From assembly GCF_000150275.1 (NCBI RefSeq), contig NW_002060946.1, positions 3,943,035 to 4,007,034 on the forward strand: DNA of 64,000 nucleotides, given 5' to 3'. Origin of the DNA: Trichoplax adhaerens. Its lineage: Eukaryota; Placozoa; Uniplacotomia; Trichoplacea; Trichoplacidae. Positions 13,901 to 25,491 of this stretch are shown here, piece by piece. The position numbers were made by a program, and so were the translations under genes. Position 1 is the stretch's first letter. Each line of letters opens with the position of its first letter. The notes below the pieces were generated by a model, which did not search any database, was not told where the DNA came from, and saw only the letters and a program-made list of their open reading frames with translations.

Positions 13901-16900
13901 GATTATAACGTTTCTTATAGAAATGGACATGAATAGCTCTTAAAATTTCAATTTTAATAGATTATAACCTTTATAGTGAAGATAAACGTAAAAGTAATTG
14001 CTATATTCGTTAATAAATTAGAAAATCAGATTCGATATACCTGTAGAGGATTTTCAGTTTGCAGTTGCTAAATTAATGATTCAACGATAAGCTGTTATAA
14101 AATTTCCATTTACAGATATAGTTAAAGTGAATTTATCTTACAGTTGAAGGACTCCTTTGCTTTGTTTCGCTTCTTTTTTTCGATGTCCACCACATTAAGA
14201 AATACATATGCGTTGCAAGATTGGGAAACTTACCATAAGAATTCTGATTTAATAAATACGAGTATGTTAATTATTGGATACTATACATTTCCTTCTTGCT
14301 ACTAAATTGGTATGACTTCTCTGTATCATTTACTTTTAAGTATGTGAAATACAATTTTCTTACCCACTTTAAAGAGAAACTATAATGAGTAGCAAAAGTC
14401 CAGAAAGTTAGTATAATCAATCCTGGACAAACATAGGAGTACCACGGAATTCCGTGGCGGAGAATTGGTAAAGAAGGCGATGAACAGTTAGTTTTAAAAT
14501 ATCCTGTTAATCCTAAGATTCTGTCAATTAATAAAAATAATTGTTCAGAAGAGAATAAAATTGACGGATGTCATTAATATATCTGACCACTTTTATGCAT
14601 TACTCATACATTATACCGTCAATTCAACTGTTTGTATATCTATTCTAGTCTAAACTAGAAATGTGGTCGATATAATATGAAATGATTGCATGTTACATGA
14701 TATATTAATATATGATATACCTAGCTATGAATGATTTTGGTTCTACAGCATCTTGGAAAAATTGCATTTGATACAAATATAGCACTATTAGATGTAGTAC
14801 ACAGTAGACCATTAAAATTTTGCGTAACTTGCTAAATAATGTAGATCGATTCCTTGTTGTGTGAGAACGTGCTAATAATTGTTCTCGTGAGTTTGGCTTA
14901 GCTTTCGAAAAAGACCAGATCGTAGCAATCACTAATAAAGTAATAAAGTACACAGCAGATAATACCGATGGTTGTACAATCCCTGTTAGCCACAGCAAGA
15001 CTATACTAAAGAATGAGCTAAGGCAAGAAAGAGTTAAATAACAATTAATGATATGACAATTATACTGTAGGATACCAGAAAGCCTTCAGCATTATATAAA
15101 TTACTTGATATTCTTCAATGAGTGTCCATATTTAGAATAGGTTAGTGTTGCCAATGAGTCTAATTTGTCATATACATGGCGTCTATCATCATCAGAACCA
15201 TGCATAATTTGGTCTACTTGTTTATTTGCTAATTTTCGGCAATATAAGAATGTTACTACAGAGATGATAAAGATAATGGCATCTGGAGCAAGTAAACGTA
15301 TATCGTTCCACACATTATGTCCTAGCCTGTTGCATAATGTAAAATAGAGATGGTAAAAAGGCAATAATTTGCACATTTCGATTGCAATATTTTCTGTAAG
15401 TAATTTTATGGAGAGCGCTGTAGTCATTGTAACGTATATATATACATGATAGTATCGTGAGAGTTTCAATGTTATCAATACTATCGAGTCGGTTAAGCGC
15501 TAGATATAAATTCTATCTACTATTCAATTTAACACTATATCGATTTAAATAAGTCATAACAGTTATCATACTGAAAAGAATAATACTCGTCGATAATTAA
15601 GTAGCGCATAACGATGATTTTCCTACTTATTGAAGCCTATTTGTCTAGCTAGCCTCTCCTGCCAAAAACCTATAAAGCAATATATTATACATTATAATCT
15701 TAATAAGTATAGGTATATAAGATAAAGTCATTATATTATTGAAGATGTTGTCGACTAATATGTTGCGTATGTATACCCGTATATTACTGACTTACAATCG
15801 ATGATGATGCTTCCATAGGGAGGATTGGCAGCAAGTACTATTTGAAAGATGATATGAGCAACGCAAAGACCAAGGGATAATGCACAAATAGATAGAAGAT
15901 ATTTTCGAATAGGACCCTCTAAATTGAAGTTAAAAGAAGTAGTCAATGAGTGAATAGTTTTTGTCCAGACTGGTAGTCATTGGGACCAAATAGTTTATAC
16001 TAATCTTAATATATTTTGATGACATCAAAGCTCAACAAGCTACTGCATTTAGAAATTTTTTGGTGCTAAGTTAGTTCAAAATCTACCAGAAAAATAATAA
16101 GCTAAGTTTTGCATGTTCCTATTTGAAAAATGTAAAGTATTTGGGTAGGTGAGAATGATTGATACCGTGTAAGATTAGATCAGTTGTCAACAATGTACAA
16201 ACCTTGCATTATATGTAATAATAGTATCTTACATCCTTGTATGAGTTGCATAAAAAATTTTAAACATGCTTACAGCGTACTTTATGCTAGATAGATGATC
16301 TTGCTATAGAGTCATCAACAAGTACTATTGTAATATTGATTTCTTAGATGTATTAATAAGACACGGTTTACTTACTAAAAAAGCTTTGATGGGAAGGATT
16401 GGGTAAGAATGGCATTACCAGGAAAAATCCGAAATATAAAGCGGAGAATCCATTGATTCGTAAAATAGAGGCTAGATATAAAGATTGATAGACAATTTGT
16501 TAATTATCATGATTTTACCAGGTTAGCAATATTCAAGCAATGTTGAAAATCGTTCGTTTACGTTGGGCATGATGATTGAACTCACTTTGCACATTACTAT
16601 GATACGATAATTGACATAGGCGAATGTTTTCGATATTCAGCGGATGCTGAAAGTGGCAGGTTTACTACTGAATAAAGTATGCTTTTGATTTATATAATAA
16701 TTTGTACAATAGAGGCTTGTCATCATCAAGAATGATGAAAATTTGTTGGACATGATGATTGAACTCGCTATTATGCTACGACAATTTACATAGGAAAATA
16801 TTTTCAACATGCAACAAATGAGGATGAAAGTAGCAGGTTTGCTACTGGATAGAATAAGTATGGAAATCAGTAAAATCGTGGCATAGACTGTCATGTTATC

Positions 16901-17773
16901 ACATATTATGAGCTTTGAATTATCCTATGTGTGTGTATAATGGAGGCCTGTTATACAAAAATGATAGGAACTTTGTTCGACATAATGGCTTCATTTACTT
17001 TGTATTTTATATCCTACGCTACAGTAACTTAGGTAGGCAACCATTTTCATTACTGGATGAAATAAATAAAAGTATTAGCTACAACATGGATATCAATAAA
17101 CTTCTAGCTTAAACAGTTATCTATCGTAGCCATTAGATCAGAACAGAGAATACATTTGACTCTGAATGTAGAAGCATGGATTGTGTGATCAAGCAGATAT
17201 GGAAATTGTACACGATAGAAGCATCACCACAACTGCAATTGAAGATTGCCCAAGTTATACTATTCATATCCTCTATATCATTTTATTCAGTGCGATATCG
17301 CTGAGAAGTCTCGATAACAATCATGCCAATCCTAAGCTTTTCCACTGTCAAAGTGGAAAGTAGTATTGGTTTTCCTGTTGTGAATAGCAGTCATACAAGT
17401 GGTGTGTTGTTGAGAAATAAAGCATCTTAGCAATTCTACACTAAACTTCTCCTAAATATAAACTATTAAGAACTGTTGCTGTCTTTTAGTATTCTCCGGT
17501 AATCAACAACAACAACACCGAATAAGGATTAGAATCATATTTGGAATTGGCGATTAATTAGCTTGTAGATAATGACATCATAATTAATTGAAATAATTAA
17601 TCAATAATAAACAGTCGGGGAGGACTATGATACAGCTGTATGCTAGTACACTAGCGACATAAGCCTACAAAAATAATCCTTATTGCTATTGATCGCTTCT
17701 TCTTCTTACCAGCTAACAAGGAAAGAGTTAAAAACCAACGAAAGAGGAGAGTAGCAACAAATATAGAAGCCAT
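4961..17773 (-). CDS. PIEZO: Piezo-type mechanosensitive ion channel
   Basis: Very large trimeric plasma-membrane cation channel opened by membrane tension. I can join 31 exons on the minus strand with consistent phases (7386 nt, about 2461 aa; human PIEZO1 has about 2521): 17773-17710, 16471-16376, 15918-15796, 15669-15627, 15326-15105, 15017-14721, 14582-14566, 14512-14364, 14228-14142, 13655-13599, 13520-13326, 13133-12873, 12641-12411, 12372-12170, 12101-11851, 11766-11558, 11456-11280, 11230-11084, 10932-10876, 10719-10576, 10466-10265, 10182-10090, 9961-9826, 9732-9711, 9532-9354, 9269-9212, 9058-8971, 8867-8705, 8565-8476, 8360-8299, 8223-4961. Landmarks are the start MASIFVATLL, WSISYHSW (exon 12), QYLLLLGLP and YPW (exons 21-22), and in the last exon the anchor motif PF-x2-E-x6-W (PFFLEFRTLMDW), IIWFPLLFMSL of the outer helix, FSDKV and FLAGYGIIGLYVS of the pore helix, and the intracellular LEEELFAKLIFLYRSPE. 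Least certain are exon 7 (17 nt), the acceptor of exon 18, and whether an exon is missed between exons 9 and 10. Confidence 0.95.
16562..17090. repeat. Three diverged tandem copies in Piezo intron 1
   Basis: Similar blocks recur with a spacing of about 175-180 bp. GGGCATGATGATTGAACTC (near 16565) matches GGACATGATGATTGAACTC (near 16742), and CAGGTTTACTACTGAATAA (near 16657) matches CAGGTTTGCTACTGGATAG (near 16836). A weaker third copy includes GTATAATGGAGGCCTGTTAT (near 16933). An open frame of about 85 codons on the minus strand is made of this repeat and is not a gene. Confidence 0.55.
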
Positions 17774-18236
17774 AATTGGATGGCGAAGAGGACATTAACG
17801 ACTAGGGTGGCCTTCAGGATGGCATGAAGACGATGGTCAGAGTAGAGTCAGACTAAGGCTTTCATAGCTGTAGTCTGTGTATCTGTATTATGTATAGTAT
17901 GGATAAGGTGAATTAAGGTATTGTACAGTCCTATTACTCAAACATCATCTAAAAGGCATTGCTCTACACTGTAAGGATGGAAAAATAGAGCGCGACTATA
18001 GGCCATGGCAGAAATACACCATACTGAATCGATCCTAGTCGCTCGTATGGGAGTCCACACCTTGCTGTTACTATGGTAATATTAGGACAGACAGAAGAGG
18101 TGACGATATTCGATGGTGCATTTAAAAACTTTCATATGAGTCTCCATTTCTAGCCATCACTTTTTGGATTTTTATCCCGCGTTAGAGACAATTTAACCTG
18201 GATTAATATCAAAATCAAGCCAAATCTCTGGTTACC
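17774..18236. promoter_or_regulatory. Short divergent promoter region, Piezo / SEH1L
   Basis: The Piezo start codon (minus, 17773) and the SEH1L start codon (plus, 18237) face away from each other only 463 bp apart, so both promoters and both 5' UTRs must lie here unless there are untranslated upstream exons. The stretch is less AT-rich than the surrounding introns. I cannot point to a TATA box or initiator with confidence. Confidence 0.6.
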
Positions 18237-21200
18237 ATGGCTAATTCTGTTTCTGACTTGAGTATAGTAAGGCAAATTAACACACAACATGCAGATTTAG
18301 TTCACGATGTCTCCTATAGTTACAATGGTCGTCGAATGGCTACTTGCTCTAGCGATCAAACGGTCAAGGTAAAATTGATTCTACGCTTTTTCCCTGCTCA
18401 ATTTTCATCATTATAATACAACTGATTGCTCTCGCTGAAATACTATACACTTCGATCGATTCATTATCGCAAATCAATGGGTATTCGACTCTTCGTATAG
18501 ATTTACCTAGATCTGATGTACATACAGAACTATCATGCAAAATTCAATTCCTCTTTTACGCGTACCTATTTCCATCACGTAGTATTCAATACTGGCCGAT
18601 CATTCTTATAGCTAGCTGCAGGCATCCAATGAAAGTTTTAGAACTTTAGAAGATTTATAAATAAACTTGTGGAACATATGACAAAAAATATTGTATCATT
18701 TACGATAACCATTGCTTGCTATTTTTGCAAGCTCAGCTTGAAAGCAAGCTACTGTAATATTCCTTGAATTAAATGAAAATTAAAGGAATATCTTGCTGAT
18801 TACAGTGCCATTGCTATTTCTGCAATTTCAGTTGAAAAACAGGCTGCTATAATATTCGTTACGGGATACGTAGCTATTTCTGCTGTTTCAATTTTATAAA
18901 TACAAACTGATATTCACGTTCATTAACCAGATGAATATATCTTTACAATGTTGTTAGTAAATCGGTTTAGGAGTACTGTGCAGTATATTGGGTATGCATT
19001 TAGCAATAATTTCAATTGCTATTTATAATCATTCCTAGAATCTTAATTTTGAATACAAGTCAATATTCTTGTATGATAACTAGATGAGAATGATTTTAGA
19101 TTATGGTATTTGGTAAATGGACTTATATGCTGTCTACGTATCTGCTATACAGGAACATCTTGAAAAGTTGTACAGTATTTCCAATTTGAGATTTTTCTAT
19201 TAAAAAAACCCCGGTGATTTAGTTTCCTACGAACACGTACGTATTGACTGTATCTGGAGTAGTGCCATAATGAAGGATTAAGAAATAGTTTAGCTAACTT
19301 TATTGTAATAATCTGATACGAATATGATATCTGCATATGTATAGTTTATATCGTATCTTGCCATAAATGAGTAACTATCTATAGGGACATAATAGAAGAG
19401 TCTCTGATGAGGGCCGAAATCTTCGCATATTTTGAAAATATGACTTGCGAAGATGATCATGACGTGACAATGTCGTGATTCACAAATGCCGCCATACTGC
19501 TACAAATTTAGCTCTCACATGCCTACAATGTTGTATATTGAAATATCTCGTCAACAGTATTGGGCAGCTTCTCTGGTTTATGGCTATTTGCGATGCCATT
19601 AATGTATAATGTATCTTGTGATTTACCATTTTCGATAGCGACAACTTTTGCATAATAATTTTGTAGTTCTATCCGATATAAGTATACACTACTTATTTTT
19701 TCTTTAATGTAGTATATAGTGATGCTTAATGTTAATGAAACACTACGAAATGGGTAATTTTTTTGTTCTACTCGATTCTCATTCTGCATGAGGAGAAGAT
19801 TACTGCAGTGTAGGATAGAGTGTAACTATTAATTGCTACAGTATTGTAAAAATGTATTATTTTATTGTGCAATTTTACTTTTATCAAGTAGTTTAGCTAA
19901 GTATAGCTTTAACGATAATGTTTATAATTTACGTTTCTTTAGATATGGGATCTAGGTGAAGATAACGAATGGCATATGACTGCTAGTTGGCAGGTATTGT
20001 ATAATTCCGTCAATGTAAGAATTAGTTTGAGTACAGTTAAAATTGTACTAGTACAGTTATATTGCTTTGTACAGCACAGGGACATCGTTTTGTATCTCAA
20101 TGGCTGCTAAAACCAGTTTTAGGCACCTTTACTTATATCTTAAACTATTCCTATAATGGGTAGCGGTCATGTTAGTAAGCTGCATTATATGGCTATAGTT
20201 TTGATACCTCTCAATCAAATATGAAATACAAGACTAATTTACGTACAGTATGTATCTTAATGCATCATTTTTAGGTGCGCTATGCTTGTTTAAAATTGCT
20301 AAAAGTCCGTTTGCATTTGGTATCATTTTCTTATTAGTACGTATGCTGTCTTTAAGGTCTGTGTAGTATTTCTAATGACTCTTAAGCTTATTAGTATACC
20401 TATGTTGCTACAGTCTTCTAATTAGATACTACTATGACAACAATTATCAATGCCATAAATAACTATTAAGGTTTAACCTTTCACTTAAAGGTAAATAAAA
20501 ATGATATTGATATAGCATAATTCACATCACAATTCTATCTCTTTTACATATATCGAATAATTTTTGAGATATTACATCTACCGTGTTGTGGTGTACCAGA
20601 TGTTTATAACTTAAGAATTATGCCAATTCTATAGATTTAATATGCTACATTGCAGCTTAGCTGAACTTCTTAACAAAAAATAGGCTGTAATTTAAGAGCC
20701 ATAAATCCTTAAGCTAAATATATAGCTTATGGTGCTCGTCGCTTATTTTATTATATTTTCTACGAGGATAGAACCATTTTACTGATTGCAGCAGCTTCTT
20801 AGTGCCACGTACATTTCATGATCTTGAAAGAACTAAATTATAAATTATTTACATGTTATATAGTGATAGTTATGGTCATAATGAAGGCATAATTGTTGGT
20901 ATGAAAAATATATTTTCTAATCTTAAAATTTTAGGCACATCCTTCCAATATATGGAGAGTAGTTTGGGCACACCCAGAATTCGGACATGTTATTGCTACT
21001 TGTTCCTTCGATAAAAGCATCGCTATTTGGGAAGAAATAGGTCTTTTAGTATTATTGATTTATGTATCTTTATCTAATAAAGATGTGAAAAACAGCAATT
21101 TCATTTCTTGAGGAGATTGGCGCTATGCTTTACAGTAGCTTGGTAGATTCTTTCGTCGTCTTAAATAATTTTAAATTTTATAGATTACTGATAGTATACT

Positions 21201-23496
21201 ATAGATATGACAGATGATGTTAGAAAATCACATCAGAAATTGGTGACTTATGCTAGTATTGTATGCCTAGATATCTTAAACCTTTGTAATATCTATTGTG
21301 AATAGGCTTGGCTAGAAGGGATTCAGGAGAGCAAATAAATACCTGGGTATGGGATATTTTAATATACGGAATGGAAAAATTATACAGTAAATCATGCAAT
21401 GATTGCTTAAAATGAACGGTATCATATTTTTTGACAGCAAAAAAAATTATCCCTTGCTGAATGTAAAGCATCTGTCACCGATGTCAAATTTGCACCGCAT
21501 TACCTTGGACTGATACTGGTAATTAAATAATTGTAGTTAATACTGTACGCTACGTTACGACGCCTACTTGCGTGAAAATATCGAATTTTTTACAATGTAA
21601 TATTTCATAGGGCTTTTGCTCAGCCGATTGCTGGGTTTATATTTGCGAACTTCCGGACATATCTGAGATGAACCTTTATCGATCGGTAAAGTTAATAATT
21701 CTTGTAACAGCGGCAGATCTAGCATTTTGAATTAATTAAAAGCATAATTTTCAACTTCTTATTGTTATACTCAGATTATTCGGTAGTACTATTTTATTTT
21801 AATTATAGTATGGCATGAGATTTTTGAGACTGACATTTATCGATGATTTGTTATTTTTCCTAATTTTAGTATAGGTATGATACCAAGGTTAGCTGTAGCT
21901 GTCTCTCTTGGAATCCATCAAGGTATTTGGGGACTTTAATTGTTTCTTAACTGTTTTTCTTCGATGAAATATTACTTGTAAGTAATAAATGAAACATTTT
22001 ATAACACGACTACTTTGAATTGGACAAAGAATCACACCTCCGCTTGTTGCTGTGGGCAGCGATACTGTATCAGGCGGTATTTCGAAAGTTTTCATCTATA
22101 AGTTCATCCAGGAAGAGCCAAAGTAAGAAAAGTTATCTAGTTACTATATAAGCAGGTCTTTTATATTGTTGCAGTAATTTCGACGGCGATTTATCATGGT
22201 CCAAAAGGTGATTAACTAGTTTTGTCAATAAACTTAGGGGCTTAAAAGAACTTGTTAGTCCTATTTCTGTCCCTGGTCCGGTGCGTGATGTTGCATTCGC
22301 TCCACATATGGGGAGGTATGATAAAATTTTTATATAACTATGCATTTTATTTCATGGCTAGGTGAAAATACGTTATAGTTATTGTGGTAGCTGAAGACTA
22401 TTCGTAGTTTTGTCGAGTAATAATAAAATCTTTTGCTCTTTTAGATCTTTCTTTCAGTTAGCAATCGCTGCACGAAACGTGCACATATTTAGACTTTATC
22501 CGACAGAGTAAGTATTGCTCGATGTTACGAAATCATGTTAACAATACAATCCGATGAAATCATATATTGCTATTTCTGTGACCGAAGTTTGTACTGATAC
22601 TGTAATGAACAAAATCCCGAACAAGTTAGTCGTAATTTTAGTTAAGAGTATCGTAACGAATCGGATTACATTTACGTCGTATAGCGTGTGCAAAAAATTA
22701 TTTTGCTAGTATGTTAGTGATTATTTCGGTAGCAATTATAATTTACCACCCTACCAGTATATGATACTATAAGATTTAATTGCAAGTCATACAAAAGTAT
22801 ACACTTAAAATTGATATTTAAGAAGTATTTACTCTTTTAAATCAATATTTATCCAAAGGGTAATCTAAAATAATAATTAGGACGGTACATTTGTTGCTGA
22901 AGTGGTCACTACGTTAATAATAGCAAATTTTTATTGTAATATGTATGTAGTATTCATTTACTGACTATAAGCAATAAAACAACACTGGTGTGAATTAGTG
23001 ATATACGCATATATGCAGACGCTTTAATTGCTGTTATTATTATTATCATCAGTGATAATTTTAACAAGAATCAGAGCGACTCATTTAATGTTGAAGAAGT
23101 AGCGACATTGGAGAAACATAAATCACAGGTTAGTCCTATACATTGCAGCAATCAAGGGCTCTGTCTTTGTTGTACACGTACCTTTAATAAAATTAGTGTA
23201 TTTTTATTCTAGATTTGGCGAGTTGAGTGGAATATAACTGGAACTGTCTTGGCATCGTCTGGCGATGACGGCCAAGTTAGGCTGTGGAAAGGTATTGATG
23301 ACATTTTTTATATTATTTTATTATTGCATCTTAGCTTTTTCTTAATTTAGTACACTGTGCTTATTTCGTAGCTAATTACTCGGGAAAATGGGATTCTTGT
23401 GCTACTATCAGAGATAGCGAAGTTGTCAACAAAATAATATTAAAACTCTATGAATATCAAGTAAAAATTCAAAAACTCGGTAAATTGGAGAGCTGA
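18237..23496 (+). CDS. SEH1L: SEH1-like nucleoporin (WD40)
   Basis: WD40 beta-propeller subunit of the Y-shaped Nup107-160 nuclear pore complex and of the GATOR2 complex that signals amino acids to TORC1. There are 14 exons: 18237-18368, 19943-19993, 20935-21040, 21327-21346, 21438-21518, 21611-21685, 21870-21922, 22030-22122, 22175-22207, 22238-22315, 22445-22507, 23053-23128, 23213-23291, 23372-23496. Total 1065 nt, 354 aa (human 360). Family segments: [78 protein letters not shown], and [19 protein letters not shown] with RLWK, giving the expected blades. Exon 4 is a 20-nt microexon (phase 1 to 0) encoding GEQINTW, matching the linker before the third blade. The acceptor of exon 8 has a weak pyrimidine tract. 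The C-terminal tail after the last blade is unlike the human one. Confidence 0.95.
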
Positions 23497-24418
23497 TTTT
23501 GATATGACCGTTTTACATGAGTAAGTGCTACGTTCGGCAATACCTATGTAATTTGCACTACTGTGTTACTAAAACATAAACTTGTAGTAAGTTATCTAAA
23601 AATTAAACCTCAACACTTGATGAACCTTTTAATAAATACCAATACGTGATACAACGTTTCATAAACTTTACCATTATCGTCAATTGCGAAAAGGTTTTGA
23701 ATAACAAAATGGATCGGTAGTACTTTATAGCTGAAATTTTGTATGTATAAATATATATATACATATATATATATATGTAAGTATTTGTATGCTTTCCTTC
23801 TAGATACTGCTGTTAAAAAATATCCAAGCTAACGGTTACTATATAATTTAATTGATCCTTAGAGATTCCTTTGATAAAATGTTGATGTAAATAATAAACA
23901 CTGCATTAATAAAGAGTAAAATTCTGTTTATTAATTAATTATAAAAAGCATTACAGGTGAAGATATAAAATATTTTTGAGGTGTTTATTATTTGAATCAA
24001 AATAATAATAAGTTCCGTTTCGCCTTTACTTATTTAAAATGAAGATTAATCAAATAGGGTCAAAAATGGTTACACAATCCTATTAATTAGATAAAATACA
24101 GTATAGCCGTCATCAAACAACGCTTGTTGTGTTGGTGGTACAATAAATGTCATGGATGAATATAACATGATTTTGTAAGCTCTGGGCTATGTTCCTATAA
24201 AATTTATTACACTGATAAAATTACATTATAACATTTATATTATAAATTTGACAAAGTTCAGCATTATAATATTTGCAAGTCGTACTTGATATATACACAG
24301 TACAGTTTGGATTGATTGCAATTATGCACCTTTTATCATTTTAAGTTGAAAATCCGAAATTTTATTTACCCTTGATATATGATTTATTCCGAGTTACAGT
24401 AGAATTTCTCCGTTATAG
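23497..24418. other. Tail-to-tail gap, SEH1L / NEURL2
   Basis: This holds the converging 3' UTRs of SEH1L (+) and NEURL2 (-). It is AT-rich, with an (AT)n tract interrupted by C near 23750-23776. I see no coding potential. Confidence 0.6.
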
Positions 24419-25491
24419 TTACATCGATGATTGCAAACTTTTAATAAATTTCCGCGGCAATGGTAAAGCTGATATCTTAGCTTTTGGTACCAGACGAGAT
24501 AACGCCACCGTACATATCTCATGAAGTGGTTGTACTATAAAATTAATAAATGATTTTAAGTATTAATATATTAAATTTATTTTTTTCTAGAAGCAGTAGT
24601 AGGTTAAGATTAAGAATCAGTTTGTTATATCTGCACTGAAATGTTTTAAATGCATCAGTATTGTACATACAGTAATTAATTACGGATTTAATTTTTGAGA
24701 GATATTTTATCGTCACGTCATAAAGTACGTGTAGTATTACAAGTACCTTCAGGTGATAATACTTTAACTTTTGTTGTTGAGCCATAAATATCAACGATTG
24801 CATATACATCCTGATTTATAAGTACGTTTTGAACCACCGGCCCTAAATCTGTGTGGTTGATGATTAAATGAATTTGGCCTTTCAAGTTGTACTTTAACCC
24901 AATTGTTGTGCCTTCATCTAGTAACACATGCTTAGGAGATCCTTCATCCTTTACATAAATTTAGTAATATTTAGAAAATTGTATGTCTAGATTGAGTCAT
25001 GATGTTCATAGATGTCCGTATCATATTATGATATAAAGCAATGAAAAATTTTTATATGATATAAAATGATTCATTGTACTTTCATTATTAGTAATATTAA
25101 AATTCCATCTATATTATAGTATTACATACACTTGCAATAGCTACTATTACTGATAAGTATATAATTATTCATATATCTTTACCTTCAGTTCGTCCGAGAT
25201 TGCAATCTTTGTTGGCAATGCAATAACACGAGTTTTGCCTTGATTGGTCATGCCCGGTAATGAATACTCAGGTACCTCAAAATGCCTATCGATATTTTCC
25301 CATGTGAAACCACAACGTAAATTGCCAGACCAATCCGGTTGTATCTCTTCTATTAAAATAGTAAACACTTCATTGGGTCTGATGGGTCTACTACTAAACA
25401 CTATACCATTGCTAAACCCATGAGTTCGAGCAGCAGCTTTTCCATCATTTGAAAGTGAGATATTAAGTCCGCGGCATTCATGAAATTTCAT
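24419..25491 (-). CDS. NEURL2: Neuralized-like protein 2 (NHR domain plus SOCS box)
   Basis: Predicted substrate receptor of a Cullin-RING ubiquitin ligase: the NHR domain binds the target and the SOCS box binds elongin B/C. Three exons on the minus strand: 25491-25183, 24948-24747, 24534-24419 (627 nt, 208 aa; human 285). The NHR domain starts near residue 3 (FHECRGLNISLSNDGKAAAR), continues through FSSRPIRPNEVF and ends in exon 2 with GQIHLIINHTDLGPVV and VYAIVDIYGSTTKVK. Without splicing, exon 2 would run to a stop 13 codons after the splice site. The donor GAAG|GTACTT, joined in phase 1 to the acceptor TTATAG at 24534, adds LHEICTVALSRLVPK and ALPLPRKFIKSL, a clear SOCS box with its LC and LPLP features. 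The protein lacks the proline-rich insert of human NEURL2. The ATG at 25491 is the first in frame; an upstream 5' exon is possible. Confidence 0.9.

Noticed and set aside
16637-16894. 85-codon membrane-like frame on the minus strand
   Set aside because: Built from the diverged tandem repeat in Piezo intron 1; it contains the same SSKPATF phrase twice and has no splice logic.
17790-17880. GC-richer stretch before SEH1L resembling a coding or transposon fragment
   Set aside because: It lies immediately upstream of the Piezo start codon and is better explained as promoter/5' UTR of the divergent pair; no frame stays open.
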